The translations under genes were made by a program, and so were the position numbers. Under the pieces are notes generated by a model. That model searched no databases. It had not been told where the DNA came from and saw nothing but the letters and a program-made list of their open reading frames with translations. DNA of 19,418 nucleotides, taken from NCBI GenBank assembly GCA_937899935.1, contig CALCOW010000104.1, positions 1-19,418 on the forward strand, in the 5' to 3' direction. This DNA comes from an uncultured Phycisphaerae bacterium. Lineage in GTDB: Bacteria; Planctomycetota; Phycisphaerae; Phycisphaerales; SM1A02. This document shows, piece after piece, positions 7,488-15,522 of the stretch (position 1 is its first letter; every line of letters starts with the position of its first letter).

Positions 7488-8942
7488 GTGATAGGGACGT
7501 TGGCCGAGACCGAAGCATCGGCGCCGATCGCCTCGCCAGTTGTGTGGGGTTTGACCGCGAGGCAGTTGCATGATGCATACTGGAGATCGCGCGGTGTTGA
7601 ATGTGTGCGTCGAGGAGCCGGTCTTTTTCATCGGCCAAGCGCAGAGCTGTATCTGTTATTGGAAGAACAACAGATGTCACTCTTCGAGCTCGGTGAACTC
7701 AGTGAACGACTTATTTGGCACAATGCTATCGTGATGCGACTGCGACTTCTTGACGAAGGTCGTCGTCATTACTCAGAGCGAGTCGTTACAGATGATCAGG
7801 GGCTTGTTCGTTCAATTGAGCGCCGTTATCGCGATGCCACTCTGCCTATGAACTGGGTCATCATTACAACGAAACGTCGTATTGCTCAATATTGGGCGCA
7901 TGCCTCTACACGCCGTATTGGTTGGGATCGCGCACGACGTTCCGTGCCATGGTCGCGCGTTAATCATTGGAAGTGTGAAGGTCAGGTGTTTGATGAATCC
8001 TATCTTGATGAACAGAAGTCGCTTCTCACAAAGCTTGTTGGTCGCTGGAGTGATCCTGGACAAGTCATTGAAGGAATTGCGTCGACAGATAAAGACATCT
8101 GGCATTTAGAAAATGAAAAGCCGCCAAGAGGTAACAAGCTGATCGGCCCGCTCTGGCTTGGTTCGGGTTGCGAGTCGACCAATGAACGATGTGTTGTAGG
8201 TCCAAGTTGGAAAGCCGACCGAAATAAAGAGCCACTGCAGACTATTGTGCGCACGATCTCCGATGTGCCAATGAGTAAGGCTTCATCAACGTCTGTGCAG
8301 CGAAAACGCAGTGGGACACTCTATCGTACAGGTAAGCGTTTGATTGATATCTTGTTTAGCGCCGCAGTTCTTGTTTGCTTATCACCATTATTAATGGCTA
8401 TCGCAGTTGTGATTCTGGTCACTGATGGTAGGCCTATCTTTTATGGCCACAAGCGACAAGGCCGTGGGGGCAAATCTTTTCGTTGTTGGAAATTTCGCAC
8501 GATGCGAAAAGACGCAGATTCTATGGTGAGCAGCTTACAAAGCGACAATGTATGTGATGGTCCACAAGTACTCATTCAGAATGATCCCCGCGTTACAAAG
8601 ATTGGTTCAATATTGCGCCGTACGCAGATCGATGAGCTGCCCCAATTCTTTAATGTGCTGCTCGGACAAATGAGTATTGTGGGTCCTCGACCAAGTCCTG
8701 ACGGTGAAAATCAACTTTGTCCTGCATGGCGCGACGTGCGACTAAGCGTCCGCCCTGGAATCACTGGGTTATGGCAACTGAAACGAACTCGACAGCCTGG
8801 TGAGGACTTTCAGGAATGGATTCGATTCGATATCGAATATGTTCGAACAGCGTCAATGAGAACTGATATGTCCATACTTATTGAAACAATTTGGTCGTTT
8901 CTCAATGGGAGTCTCCGCCGTGGCAATGACACGAAGAGCTAA
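7488..8942 (+). CDS. Initiating sugar transferase (bacterial sugar transferase family) with extra N-terminal domain
   Basis: With the GTG at 7488 the protein is 484 residues; starts at 7455 or 7458 would add about ten. The C-terminal 200 residues are a standard undecaprenyl-phosphate sugar-1-phosphate transferase (WcaJ/EpsL type). They show a membrane helix at about 286-311, 'WKFRTM' (334-339), 'DELPQFFN' (382-389), 'GPRPS' (399-403) and 'RPGITGLWQ' (422-430). Family members attach the first sugar phosphate to the lipid carrier at the inner membrane. The N-terminal 280 residues are unusual. They include an Arg-rich domain starting 'WGLTARQLHDAYW', then 'LIGPLWLGSG...CVVGP' (218-239), which looks like a turn of a hexapeptide beta-helix. 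This front part replaces the usual multi-membrane or Rossmann region, and I cannot name it. The end overlaps the TPR gene start. Confidence 0.85.
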   Translation: MIGTLAETEASAPIASPVVWGLTARQLHDAYWRSRGVECVRRGAGLFHRPSAELYLLLEEQQMSLFELGELSERLIWHNAIVMRLRLLDEGRRHYSERVVTDDQGLVRSIERRYRDATLPMNWVIITTKRRIAQYWAHASTRRIGWDRARRSVPWSRVNHWKCEGQVFDESYLDEQKSLLTKLVGRWSDPGQVIEGIASTDKDIWHLENEKPPRGNKLIGPLWLGSGCESTNERCVVGPSWKADRNKEPLQTIVRTISDVPMSKASSTSVQRKRSGTLYRTGKRLIDILFSAAVLVCLSPLLMAIAVVILVTDGRPIFYGHKRQGRGGKSFRCWKFRTMRKDADSMVSSLQSDNVCDGPQVLIQNDPRVTKIGSILRRTQIDELPQFFNVLLGQMSIVGPRPSPDGENQLCPAWRDVRLSVRPGITGLWQLKRTRQPGEDFQEWIRFDIEYVRTASMRTDMSILIETIWSFLNGSLRRGNDTKS

Positions 8943-11900
8943 GCGACGCATGACGTTTGTGGTAGTCGTATTGGCTATCCTTGTGATTGGTGTTGTATTG
9001 GTTGAAGTAATTCGAGCCAATCAGCGTGCTCGATTACTTATACAAACAAGACAAGATGGCATCAAAGCTTATGAAGACGGTGATTATGCTGCCGCCATCG
9101 AACACTTGAACATTTATCACTATCAAAAACAGGATGATCCTGAAGCGCTCATGGCGTTCGGGCATTCACGTGCACTTGTTCCGGCTGAAGGGCATATTCA
9201 GCATGCCATTCTTCTGACCCGAAAGGGTTTGGCAGAAATGGATGTCCTTGATACGAATGATCGGGATGGTGAACTTTACGAAACAGGCCAAAGAAGACTC
9301 TTAGAGTGGTATCAAAAGAGCCTTCAATACGTCGAAGTTGTTGAGATCGCAGATCGCTTGCTTGCACAATACCCAAATGACATTGATGCATTGAGTGCCA
9401 AGTCACTGGGCTTAACCAATCAGCGCAAGTTAGAAGAAGTTGAACCAGTTATATCTCGCTTGATTGAGTTAGATCCAAGCAATCTTTCTTGGTATGCACT
9501 AAAGATCAAAGTGCTCTTCAGTCTAGAAGTGCCAGTCGAAACTATTCTCGAGCTCACTCAGCAGTGGACAGAAGAATACCAAGACGATGGTCGGTTTCAT
9601 GTGCTGCGAGCTGGACTGTTGACGCAGATCAACGATATTGAGGGTGCAAGAGAAGAGATGCGAGTCGCTGAAGAAAAGGGCTATAACGATCCAGCGGTGT
9701 TAACGCGTTCTGTGGCAGTGTACGACCAACTAGGCCAATTTAACACGGCTGATTCAGCGCTTGAAAAAGCGATTGAACTCGACCCAACTGATCAAAAGCT
9801 TTATGAGGTGACGGTTCGACGGTTCTGGCGTGCAAATCGCCTTGAGGAAGCTAAAGAAGCACTGGCTATTGCTGAGAACAATGTTGAGCAGTTAAGTGAC
9901 GAACTTGTTCGTTCAAAAGTGCTACTTGGAATGTTCTCCGGAAACACCGATCTCTCAAAATCGATCGTTGAAGACATGTTGGCGAGGCTAGAAGGTCCGG
10001 AAGATGAGAGTCAAAAGTTGTGGGCAAACGCCATGCTGGCCCGCATTCTAATGACTGATGAAAACACACAAGAGGTCCTTGATCAAATCAATATGGCTCT
10101 TTCGCTGAATATGATGGACGCATCGCTCTATTACTTGATCGGTGAAATTCAGGAGGTTCGTAGTCAAAATGCGGAGGCCCTTGATGCATACAGTAAGGCT
10201 CGTAGTCTTGAGCCTCGCTGGATGTCAGCCAATATTGCCTATGCGCGCGTTTTAGAGAAGTTAGGTCGTCCACGTGAGGCTTTACCTGTTGCCCGCGTTG
10301 CGATGTTGACGGCACCAACTGGTATGGTGACTCCTTTCGTCTTGTTCAGCAGAATTGTCATCGGGATTGAAGAGATCAATAAGCGGACTGCTTCGATCGC
10401 GAATCCCGAAGAGGTGTTGTTTGTGATTGAAAATTTGGAAGAGCTCTATGAACTCATTCCTGATAATGAAGAAATACCTCCATTGCTTGTCCGTGGTTAT
10501 GTCCTTGCCGATGACCTAAGTCGAGCGCGTTCCGTGATTCAAGAGAGTATTGAAGATAGGATGACTTCTTATAAAGAACTCATCCAGTTAGCGGCTATTA
10601 GTGAGCGTTCTAATTTGGATTTACAAGGGCAGTTGATCCAAGAAGCCGCTAGGCGCGGTACACCAACTCAATTTACGGTCATGCTCACGGCCAACAGACT
10701 TGCGGCAGATCAGAATGTCGATGGTGGTTTAGAGGTTATTGACTCGGCTATCAGCAAGCTCTCGCCAAGTTCACCTGATCTTCGAGAGTGGCGAAAATTA
10801 AGGGCTGTTTATCTGATGCAAAATGGGCATCAAAGAGCCGACGATGCACTAAGTGAACTGGTTGCTGTTTATCCGAACGATTTAGAGATCCAACAACTCG
10901 CTTCGACCAGCCTGCAGTTCAGGGCTTCTCCGGAACTCGCGCAAGAAGTAGTAGACAATCTTGCTAGGCAGCTAGGTGAGAAGTCGCAAATTGTTCAGCT
11001 CGCAAAGGCGAATGCATTATTGTCTTCCCAGCCTGTCAGTGAAAAGAAACTTGCTGAAGCGACTGTGATGATTCGCGATGTGCTTGATAAGGACTCCGAT
11101 TCTGAAATGGGTCTGGTACTTTTGGTGAAAGCGAGCTTGTCCGGCGAGCAGCCAGCCTATGGCGCTGCCATCGATGCACTTAAGGAACTTAATAAATTCT
11201 ATCCAGACAATGTAGATCGCCTCGTGAGGCTGATTGAATTGCTTCAATACTCTGGTGATTATGAGGCCGCGAGTATGTATCTGGCCGAGCTGGAGCAGAT
11301 AGCAAACAAAGAACCTCGTCTACAGCGTGCGGAGATATCACTGTTACGTAAACAGGGTGATCTGGCTTCATTGGCCAATCGAGTCGAAAGCATGGACACC
11401 CCTGAAGCAAGCATCGCTGATCGCATTCTGTTGGCGCAGGTGTCACAAGAAATCGGCGATGTCGAACGTGCTCGTATGATTTATGAATCAATGTTGACAG
11501 GCGATCCGACAGATGCAGAGCTTATTGCAGTTGCAGAGTTCTTTGGTTCACAAGGTGAGGTTATTAAGGGTAGGGATCTCCTGAGTCAATTGGTTGATGA
11601 TGAATCGAGCGCACGTGTGCCAATGATTCGTGGTATTTATGCGGCTCAATATATTGGGGGCACCGAAGCCGAGCCATACTTTGATATGGCACTTCAACGA
11701 TCGCCAGACGAACCCGGACTGTACTACGAAGTCTCGAGACAACTCTTAGGCGCTGGGCAACCAGACTTGGCGTTAAAGAAGATCAATCGTGGTCTAGAAA
11801 GCTCGCCAAATAATTCGCAACTCTTGGAGAGTCTTGCTTTGACGCTGCTGGAATCAGGTGGAGATGCAAGTGAAGCACTCGATAAGCTTGGGAGTAGTAG

Positions 11901-13155
11901 TTCAAGGCCAGGTGCTTTGTTCCAGGCGCTGACACTGATTCAGAGCATTCCAAAGCAAGAAGGTAAATGGGAGCCACAAGCAACACATCTTGCACAGATA
12001 TCGAAACTGATAGACGAGTCTCCACAATATCCCGTGTTATGGAAAATGGGGATCTCGATGCACCGGGATGCTGAAAAATACGAACGCGCCTGGGATCTTG
12101 CACAACAAGCAGCAAGTCGTTTTCCGACGCAATCTGAACCACTGCGGTGGGCGACATCACTTTCTATGCTACGTGGTGATTGGGAGCAGGCGCGAGCCGA
12201 TGCGCAGGCATGGCGTATGAGGGTTCCCAATAGCACTTATGAGCCTGATGTGCTTCTTGCCCAATGTTGGATGGAACTCAATGAGCCGCAGAGGGCACTG
12301 GAAGTACTCCAGCCTCATCGAAAAGTTTTAGTTTCAACGGTCGAGTCAAGACCATTTAACACGTCGCTATTGATCGATGCGTTGGCTCGTACGGATCATT
12401 ATGATGATGCAGAGACGCTCATCAAGCCACTTCTCGTGACGGATGAAAGATGGCCTCTATTGTGGCTAGGAATTAGTAGATCGCTGCCACCCGAAAAAGC
12501 AGCTGAAGCAATTGTGTTAGTGGAAAATAATTCAGATGATTCACTGAGCACGAATCGCGCAGTCATGCGCGCATGGTTTGCGCTGGCGGCAAGAGATCAG
12601 GCCGATACGTATAAGCAAAATGCACTGGGTTGGGCTGAACGTCTGGCACAACGTCCAGAGACCGAGATCGAAGCGAAGTTAAACCTGGCGTCCATGACGT
12701 TGGCTGAAGGCAAACCGAATGAAGCCGTTACGATTTACAAAGAGGTGTTGCAGAAGGATCCGAAGAATGCAATTGCACTCAATAATCTAGCGATGGTGCT
12801 TCTTGAACTCAATGAATTGGATGAGGCGCTTGAAGCTATTAATTTGGCTGCAAATGAGTATCCAGATGTTCCCTCGTTCATGGATTCGAGGGGTCAAATT
12901 TTATGTGCCATGGGTCGATATCAGGAATCGCTGAACGAATTGTCAAAAGTAGTAGCAATGGACCCCAGTAATCTAGGTTTTCGGCTGGCGTATGTGAACT
13001 GTCTCATCGAAGCAGGCCGTTTTGATAACGCTGAGTCGGTGCTGAGACAAGGTCGATCAACCTTTTATGATCGCGAGAAATTGTCAAAGAGCCTACGAAC
13101 AAAACTGGAGTCGATCGAGGAAAGACTTAAGTCGCTGCAAGTCGGAGCAGAATAA
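8926..13155 (+). CDS. Large membrane-anchored TPR-repeat protein
   Basis: The ATG at 8926 gives 1409 residues; another at 8950, seven bases after the previous stop, is possible. The first was preferred because it puts a basic stretch (TRRAKRR) before the single membrane helix at about 10-28, as expected for an anchor with its bulk outside the cytoplasm. The rest is nearly all helical repeats of TPR type. They are clearest at the start ('GIKAYEDGDYAAAIEHL', near 45-61) and the end ('GKPNEAVTIYKEVLQKDPKN' followed by 'ALNNLAMVLLELNELDEAL'); central copies are more diverged. No catalytic motif is visible. PEP-CTERM/exosortase loci often include a long TPR protein (PrsT), so a scaffold role in polysaccharide assembly or secretion is likely, but orthology is not shown. 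No C-terminal sorting tag is present. Confidence 0.85.
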   Translation: MTRRAKRRMTFVVVVLAILVIGVVLVEVIRANQRARLLIQTRQDGIKAYEDGDYAAAIEHLNIYHYQKQDDPEALMAFGHSRALVPAEGHIQHAILLTRKGLAEMDVLDTNDRDGELYETGQRRLLEWYQKSLQYVEVVEIADRLLAQYPNDIDALSAKSLGLTNQRKLEEVEPVISRLIELDPSNLSWYALKIKVLFSLEVPVETILELTQQWTEEYQDDGRFHVLRAGLLTQINDIEGAREEMRVAEEKGYNDPAVLTRSVAVYDQLGQFNTADSALEKAIELDPTDQKLYEVTVRRFWRANRLEEAKEALAIAENNVEQLSDELVRSKVLLGMFSGNTDLSKSIVEDMLARLEGPEDESQKLWANAMLARILMTDENTQEVLDQINMALSLNMMDASLYYLIGEIQEVRSQNAEALDAYSKARSLEPRWMSANIAYARVLEKLGRPREALPVARVAMLTAPTGMVTPFVLFSRIVIGIEEINKRTASIANPEEVLFVIENLEELYELIPDNEEIPPLLVRGYVLADDLSRARSVIQESIEDRMTSYKELIQLAAISERSNLDLQGQLIQEAARRGTPTQFTVMLTANRLAADQNVDGGLEVIDSAISKLSPSSPDLREWRKLRAVYLMQNGHQRADDALSELVAVYPNDLEIQQLASTSLQFRASPELAQEVVDNLARQLGEKSQIVQLAKANALLSSQPVSEKKLAEATVMIRDVLDKDSDSEMGLVLLVKASLSGEQPAYGAAIDALKELNKFYPDNVDRLVRLIELLQYSGDYEAASMYLAELEQIANKEPRLQRAEISLLRKQGDLASLANRVESMDTPEASIADRILLAQVSQEIGDVERARMIYESMLTGDPTDAELIAVAEFFGSQGEVIKGRDLLSQLVDDESSARVPMIRGIYAAQYIGGTEAEPYFDMALQRSPDEPGLYYEVSRQLLGAGQPDLALKKINRGLESSPNNSQLLESLALTLLESGGDASEALDKLGSSSSRPGALFQALTLIQSIPKQEGKWEPQATHLAQISKLIDESPQYPVLWKMGISMHRDAEKYERAWDLAQQAASRFPTQSEPLRWATSLSMLRGDWEQARADAQAWRMRVPNSTYEPDVLLAQCWMELNEPQRALEVLQPHRKVLVSTVESRPFNTSLLIDALARTDHYDDAETLIKPLLVTDERWPLLWLGISRSLPPEKAAEAIVLVENNSDDSLSTNRAVMRAWFALAARDQADTYKQNALGWAERLAQRPETEIEAKLNLASMTLAEGKPNEAVTIYKEVLQKDPKNAIALNNLAMVLLELNELDEALEAINLAANEYPDVPSFMDSRGQILCAMGRYQESLNELSKVVAMDPSNLGFRLAYVNCLIEAGRFDNAESVLRQGRSTFYDREKLSKSLRTKLESIEERLKSLQVGAE

Positions 13156-13195
13156 TGAACGTACTCCAAGTAGACATAAAAAAAAGGTGTCTGTG

Positions 13196-13975
13196 ATGAA
13201 GGGTGTTATTCTGGCGGGAGGTCTCGGAACTCGACTTCGGCCCTTAACACTGGTGACCAACAAGCATCTCTTGCCGGTCTTCGATGAGCCGATGATTCAT
13301 TATCCTATTGAGTGCCTTATCAAAGCAGGTATCGATGAAGTGCTCGTGGTAACAGGAGGTGAACATGCCGGTGACTTTCTTCGTTTGCTAAAGAACGGGA
13401 AGCATCTTGGTCTCTCAGACCTTCACTACACTTATCAGGAGGGTGAGGGTGGCATCGCTGATGCGTTGTTGTTAGCGGAAGATTTTGCTGAGGGCGGTCG
13501 GATATGTGTGGTCTTGGGTGATAATCTGATCCAGGGAACAATTCGGTCTTCCGTTGAGCGTTTTCTGGCACAGCCATCTGGCGCGCGGCTTCTTCTGAAG
13601 GAAGTGCCAGATCCAGAGAGATTTGGCGTTCCGCGCTTTGAGAACGAACAAATTGTTGAGATACATGAAAAGCCAACGCAGCCTCCGAGTCCTTTTGCAG
13701 TCACCGGCATATACATGTATGACCAGGATGTCTTCAGGATGGCTAATACACTTTCGCCAAGTGAGCGCGGTGAATTAGAAATTACAGACGTCAACAACAT
13801 GTATCTTCAAAGGGGTGATCTGCAATACGACACACTTGAAGGATGGTGGTCAGACGCTGGGACATTTCAGAGTCTCCATCATGCATCAAATCTTGTTGCT
13901 CAGACCGGAGCAAACAACGATGCGGATGAGTTGATTTCAGGTCAGAGGTCAAAGGGCCTTGAAGATGGTAAGTGA
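13196..13975 (+). CDS. rmlA: Glucose-1-phosphate thymidylyltransferase, short form
   Basis: The ATG at 13196 has AAAGGTG six bases upstream and begins exactly at the family's first strand; the open frame back to 13067 overlaps the TPR gene and is not used. The protein is 259 residues. It shows 'GGLGTRLRPLT' (8-18), 'NKHLLPV' with Lys23, 'LGDN' with the metal-binding Asp109, 'EKP' at 158-160, 'GELEITDVN' (192-200) and 'WSDAGT' (218-223). It joins dTTP and glucose-1-phosphate to make dTDP-glucose, feeding RmlB next door. It lacks about 35-40 residues of the C-terminal helical extension that carries the allosteric site in classical RmlA, so it resembles the short SpsI-like type and may not be feedback-inhibited in the same way. 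It is 40 bases after the TPR gene and overlaps rmlB by 11. Confidence 0.88.
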   Translation: MKGVILAGGLGTRLRPLTLVTNKHLLPVFDEPMIHYPIECLIKAGIDEVLVVTGGEHAGDFLRLLKNGKHLGLSDLHYTYQEGEGGIADALLLAEDFAEGGRICVVLGDNLIQGTIRSSVERFLAQPSGARLLLKEVPDPERFGVPRFENEQIVEIHEKPTQPPSPFAVTGIYMYDQDVFRMANTLSPSERGELEITDVNNMYLQRGDLQYDTLEGWWSDAGTFQSLHHASNLVAQTGANNDADELISGQRSKGLEDGK

Positions 13976-14954
13976 CCCTTGGCAGATTCTGGTGACGGGT
14001 GGCGCCGGCTTCATAGGAAGTAACTTTATTCGAATGGTGTTGGCAGAGCGGCCAAACTATTCTGTTGTGAACTTAGACGCGCTGACTTATGCGGGTAATC
14101 TGGAAAGTCTTGCAGACTGTGTACACAATCCAAAGTATCAATTTATCCAAGGTGATATCAGGGATTCTGCTGTTGTTGAGAGAGCACTTGCAGGATGTGA
14201 CGCGGTCGTCAATTTTGCAGCAGAGTCACATGTTGATCGATCGATTTGTGACTCTGGACCATTTGTATCGACGAATGTCACTGGCACTCAGGTACTTTTA
14301 GATGCCTGTCGGCGTATGGACAAATGTCCAAGATTTTTACATATCGGCACCGACGAAGTCTATGGAGACTTGCCTCTGGATCGGCCTGATTTGCTTTTTA
14401 CAGAGAATACTCCACTTTGCCCAAGCAGTCCCTATAAAGCGGCTGCTGATCTGCTTGTTCTGGCCTATCACCATACCTTTGGATTCCCAGGCATCATTAC
14501 TCGTTGCTCCAATAACTTTGGACCATTTCAGTTTCCGGAAAAGGTCATACCCCTCTTCATCACCAATCTCATTGATGGTAAACGGGTGCCACTCTATGGC
14601 GATGGTCTCAATGTCAGAGATTGGATACACGTTCAGGACCACTGTGAAGCGGTGCTCCTGACATTAGAGAAGGGAGAGCTTGGTCAGGTCTACAATGTTG
14701 GGGGATGCAACGAATGGAGTAACCGTGCGCTTACAGATATGTTGCTTGATTGCATGGACTACGATGAAAAAATGATTGAGCCCGTAGCGGATCGATTAGG
14801 ACACGACCGACGTTATGCAATTGATGCCTCTAAAATACAAAACGAATTAGGTTGGACGCCTCAGCATAGTGCTTGGCCGACGGGCCTCACTAAAACGGTG
14901 GAATGGTATCGTCAGCATGAGACCTGGTGGCGGCCACTCAAGATGCAATCATAG
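13965..14954 (+). CDS. rmlB: dTDP-glucose 4,6-dehydratase with an altered catalytic motif
   Basis: The ATG at 13965 follows AAAGGG by eight bases; the protein is 329 residues, near the family norm. It has the NAD-binding 'TGGAGFIGSNF' (11-21), 'LDALTYAGN' (38-45), 'NFAAESHVDRS' (83-93), the catalytic 'GTDEVYGD' with Thr129-Asp130-Glu131, 'RCSNNFGP' (180-187) and 'DRLGHDRRYAID' (276-287). The enzyme converts dTDP-glucose to dTDP-4-keto-6-deoxyglucose. The expected YxxxK active-site motif ('SSPYSASKAxxD' in the family) reads 'SSPYKAAAD' here: Tyr157 and Lys158 are adjacent, as if three residues had been removed in frame. All other motifs are intact, so this may be a recent deletion or a sequence error; if real, activity is doubtful. 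It is the last gene of the run and converges on gmhA with a 17-base overlap. Confidence 0.88.
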   Translation: MVSDPWQILVTGGAGFIGSNFIRMVLAERPNYSVVNLDALTYAGNLESLADCVHNPKYQFIQGDIRDSAVVERALAGCDAVVNFAAESHVDRSICDSGPFVSTNVTGTQVLLDACRRMDKCPRFLHIGTDEVYGDLPLDRPDLLFTENTPLCPSSPYKAAADLLVLAYHHTFGFPGIITRCSNNFGPFQFPEKVIPLFITNLIDGKRVPLYGDGLNVRDWIHVQDHCEAVLLTLEKGELGQVYNVGGCNEWSNRALTDMLLDCMDYDEKMIEPVADRLGHDRRYAIDASKIQNELGWTPQHSAWPTGLTKTVEWYRQHETWWRPLKMQS

Positions 14955-15513
14955 ATTGCTCAACGGCTTCGCAAAGTATATGAAGTACGACTTGGTGCGC
15001 GTCCTGAATGATGGCGGTGTCCATCCCTTGCGTTGAGATAGCGATATCACAGAGATCATGACATGGGCTGTGCTCAGGCCCAAGTAATCCGATCGTTTGC
15101 GCGCCACGGGATTGAGCGACTTCTAGGGCTTTGATAATGTTGGGGCTCTTTCCTGAGGTACTGAAGACAACGAGAAGATCACCTGTCTTGAGAAGCGCCT
15201 CACATTGACGTGCAAAAACGGCATCAAATCCATAGTCATTTGCAATGCAAGTTAAAAGGGTCGGGTCTGCGTTTAAGCAGAGGCCCGGCAAGGGACGGCG
15301 ATCGGCTCGATATCGACCCATAAGTTCTTCTGCCAGATGAAGTGATTGTGCAGCAGAGCCGCCATTGCCGCAGGTGGCAACGATTCCACCATTCTCGATG
15401 GTGTTTGTGATAACACTACAGGCAGTTACGATCTCAGCGTCTATGGTTTGCAAGGCAGTGATTGTGTCTGCAGCATTCTTAAGACGTTTGGTAACTAATT
15501 CATTGAGTGACAT
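14938..15513 (-). CDS. gmhA: SIS-domain sugar-phosphate isomerase, phosphoheptose isomerase type
   Basis: The 191-residue protein matches GmhA along its whole length: 'CGNGGSAAQSLHLAEELMGR' (48-67), 'NDYGFDAVFARQ' (92-103), 'FSTSGKSPNIIKAL' (117-130) and 'QDAHQVVLHILCE' (170-182). Glu63 and His173 fall where the family places its catalytic acid and base. GmhA turns sedoheptulose-7-phosphate into D-glycero-heptose-7-phosphate, the first step toward heptoses of lipopolysaccharide or surface glycans. No other heptose gene is in the window, so a related isomerase role, or DiaA-like SIS function, cannot be excluded. It starts nine bases after the upstream cysteine-desulfurase-family gene and is probably cotranscribed with it. 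Its end runs 17 bases into rmlB on the opposite strand. Confidence 0.83.
   Translation of the reverse strand: MSLNELVTKRLKNAADTITALQTIDAEIVTACSVITNTIENGGIVATCGNGGSAAQSLHLAEELMGRYRADRRPLPGLCLNADPTLLTCIANDYGFDAVFARQCEALLKTGDLLVVFSTSGKSPNIIKALEVAQSRGAQTIGLLGPEHSPCHDLCDIAISTQGMDTAIIQDAHQVVLHILCEAVEQSMIAS
14945..14959. repeat. Short perfect inverted repeat at the convergent gene ends
   Basis: GCAATC and GATTGC form a six-base stem around a three-base loop, spanning the rmlB stop codon. No T-run follows on either strand, so it is at best a weak bidirectional transcription stop; chance is possible. Confidence 0.25.
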
Positions 15514-15522
15514 TTAAAAATC

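Noticed and set aside
8881..8925. TTG start for the TPR protein
   Set aside because: It lies well inside the sugar transferase gene without a ribosome site; the ATG at 8926 directly precedes the basic stretch and membrane helix.
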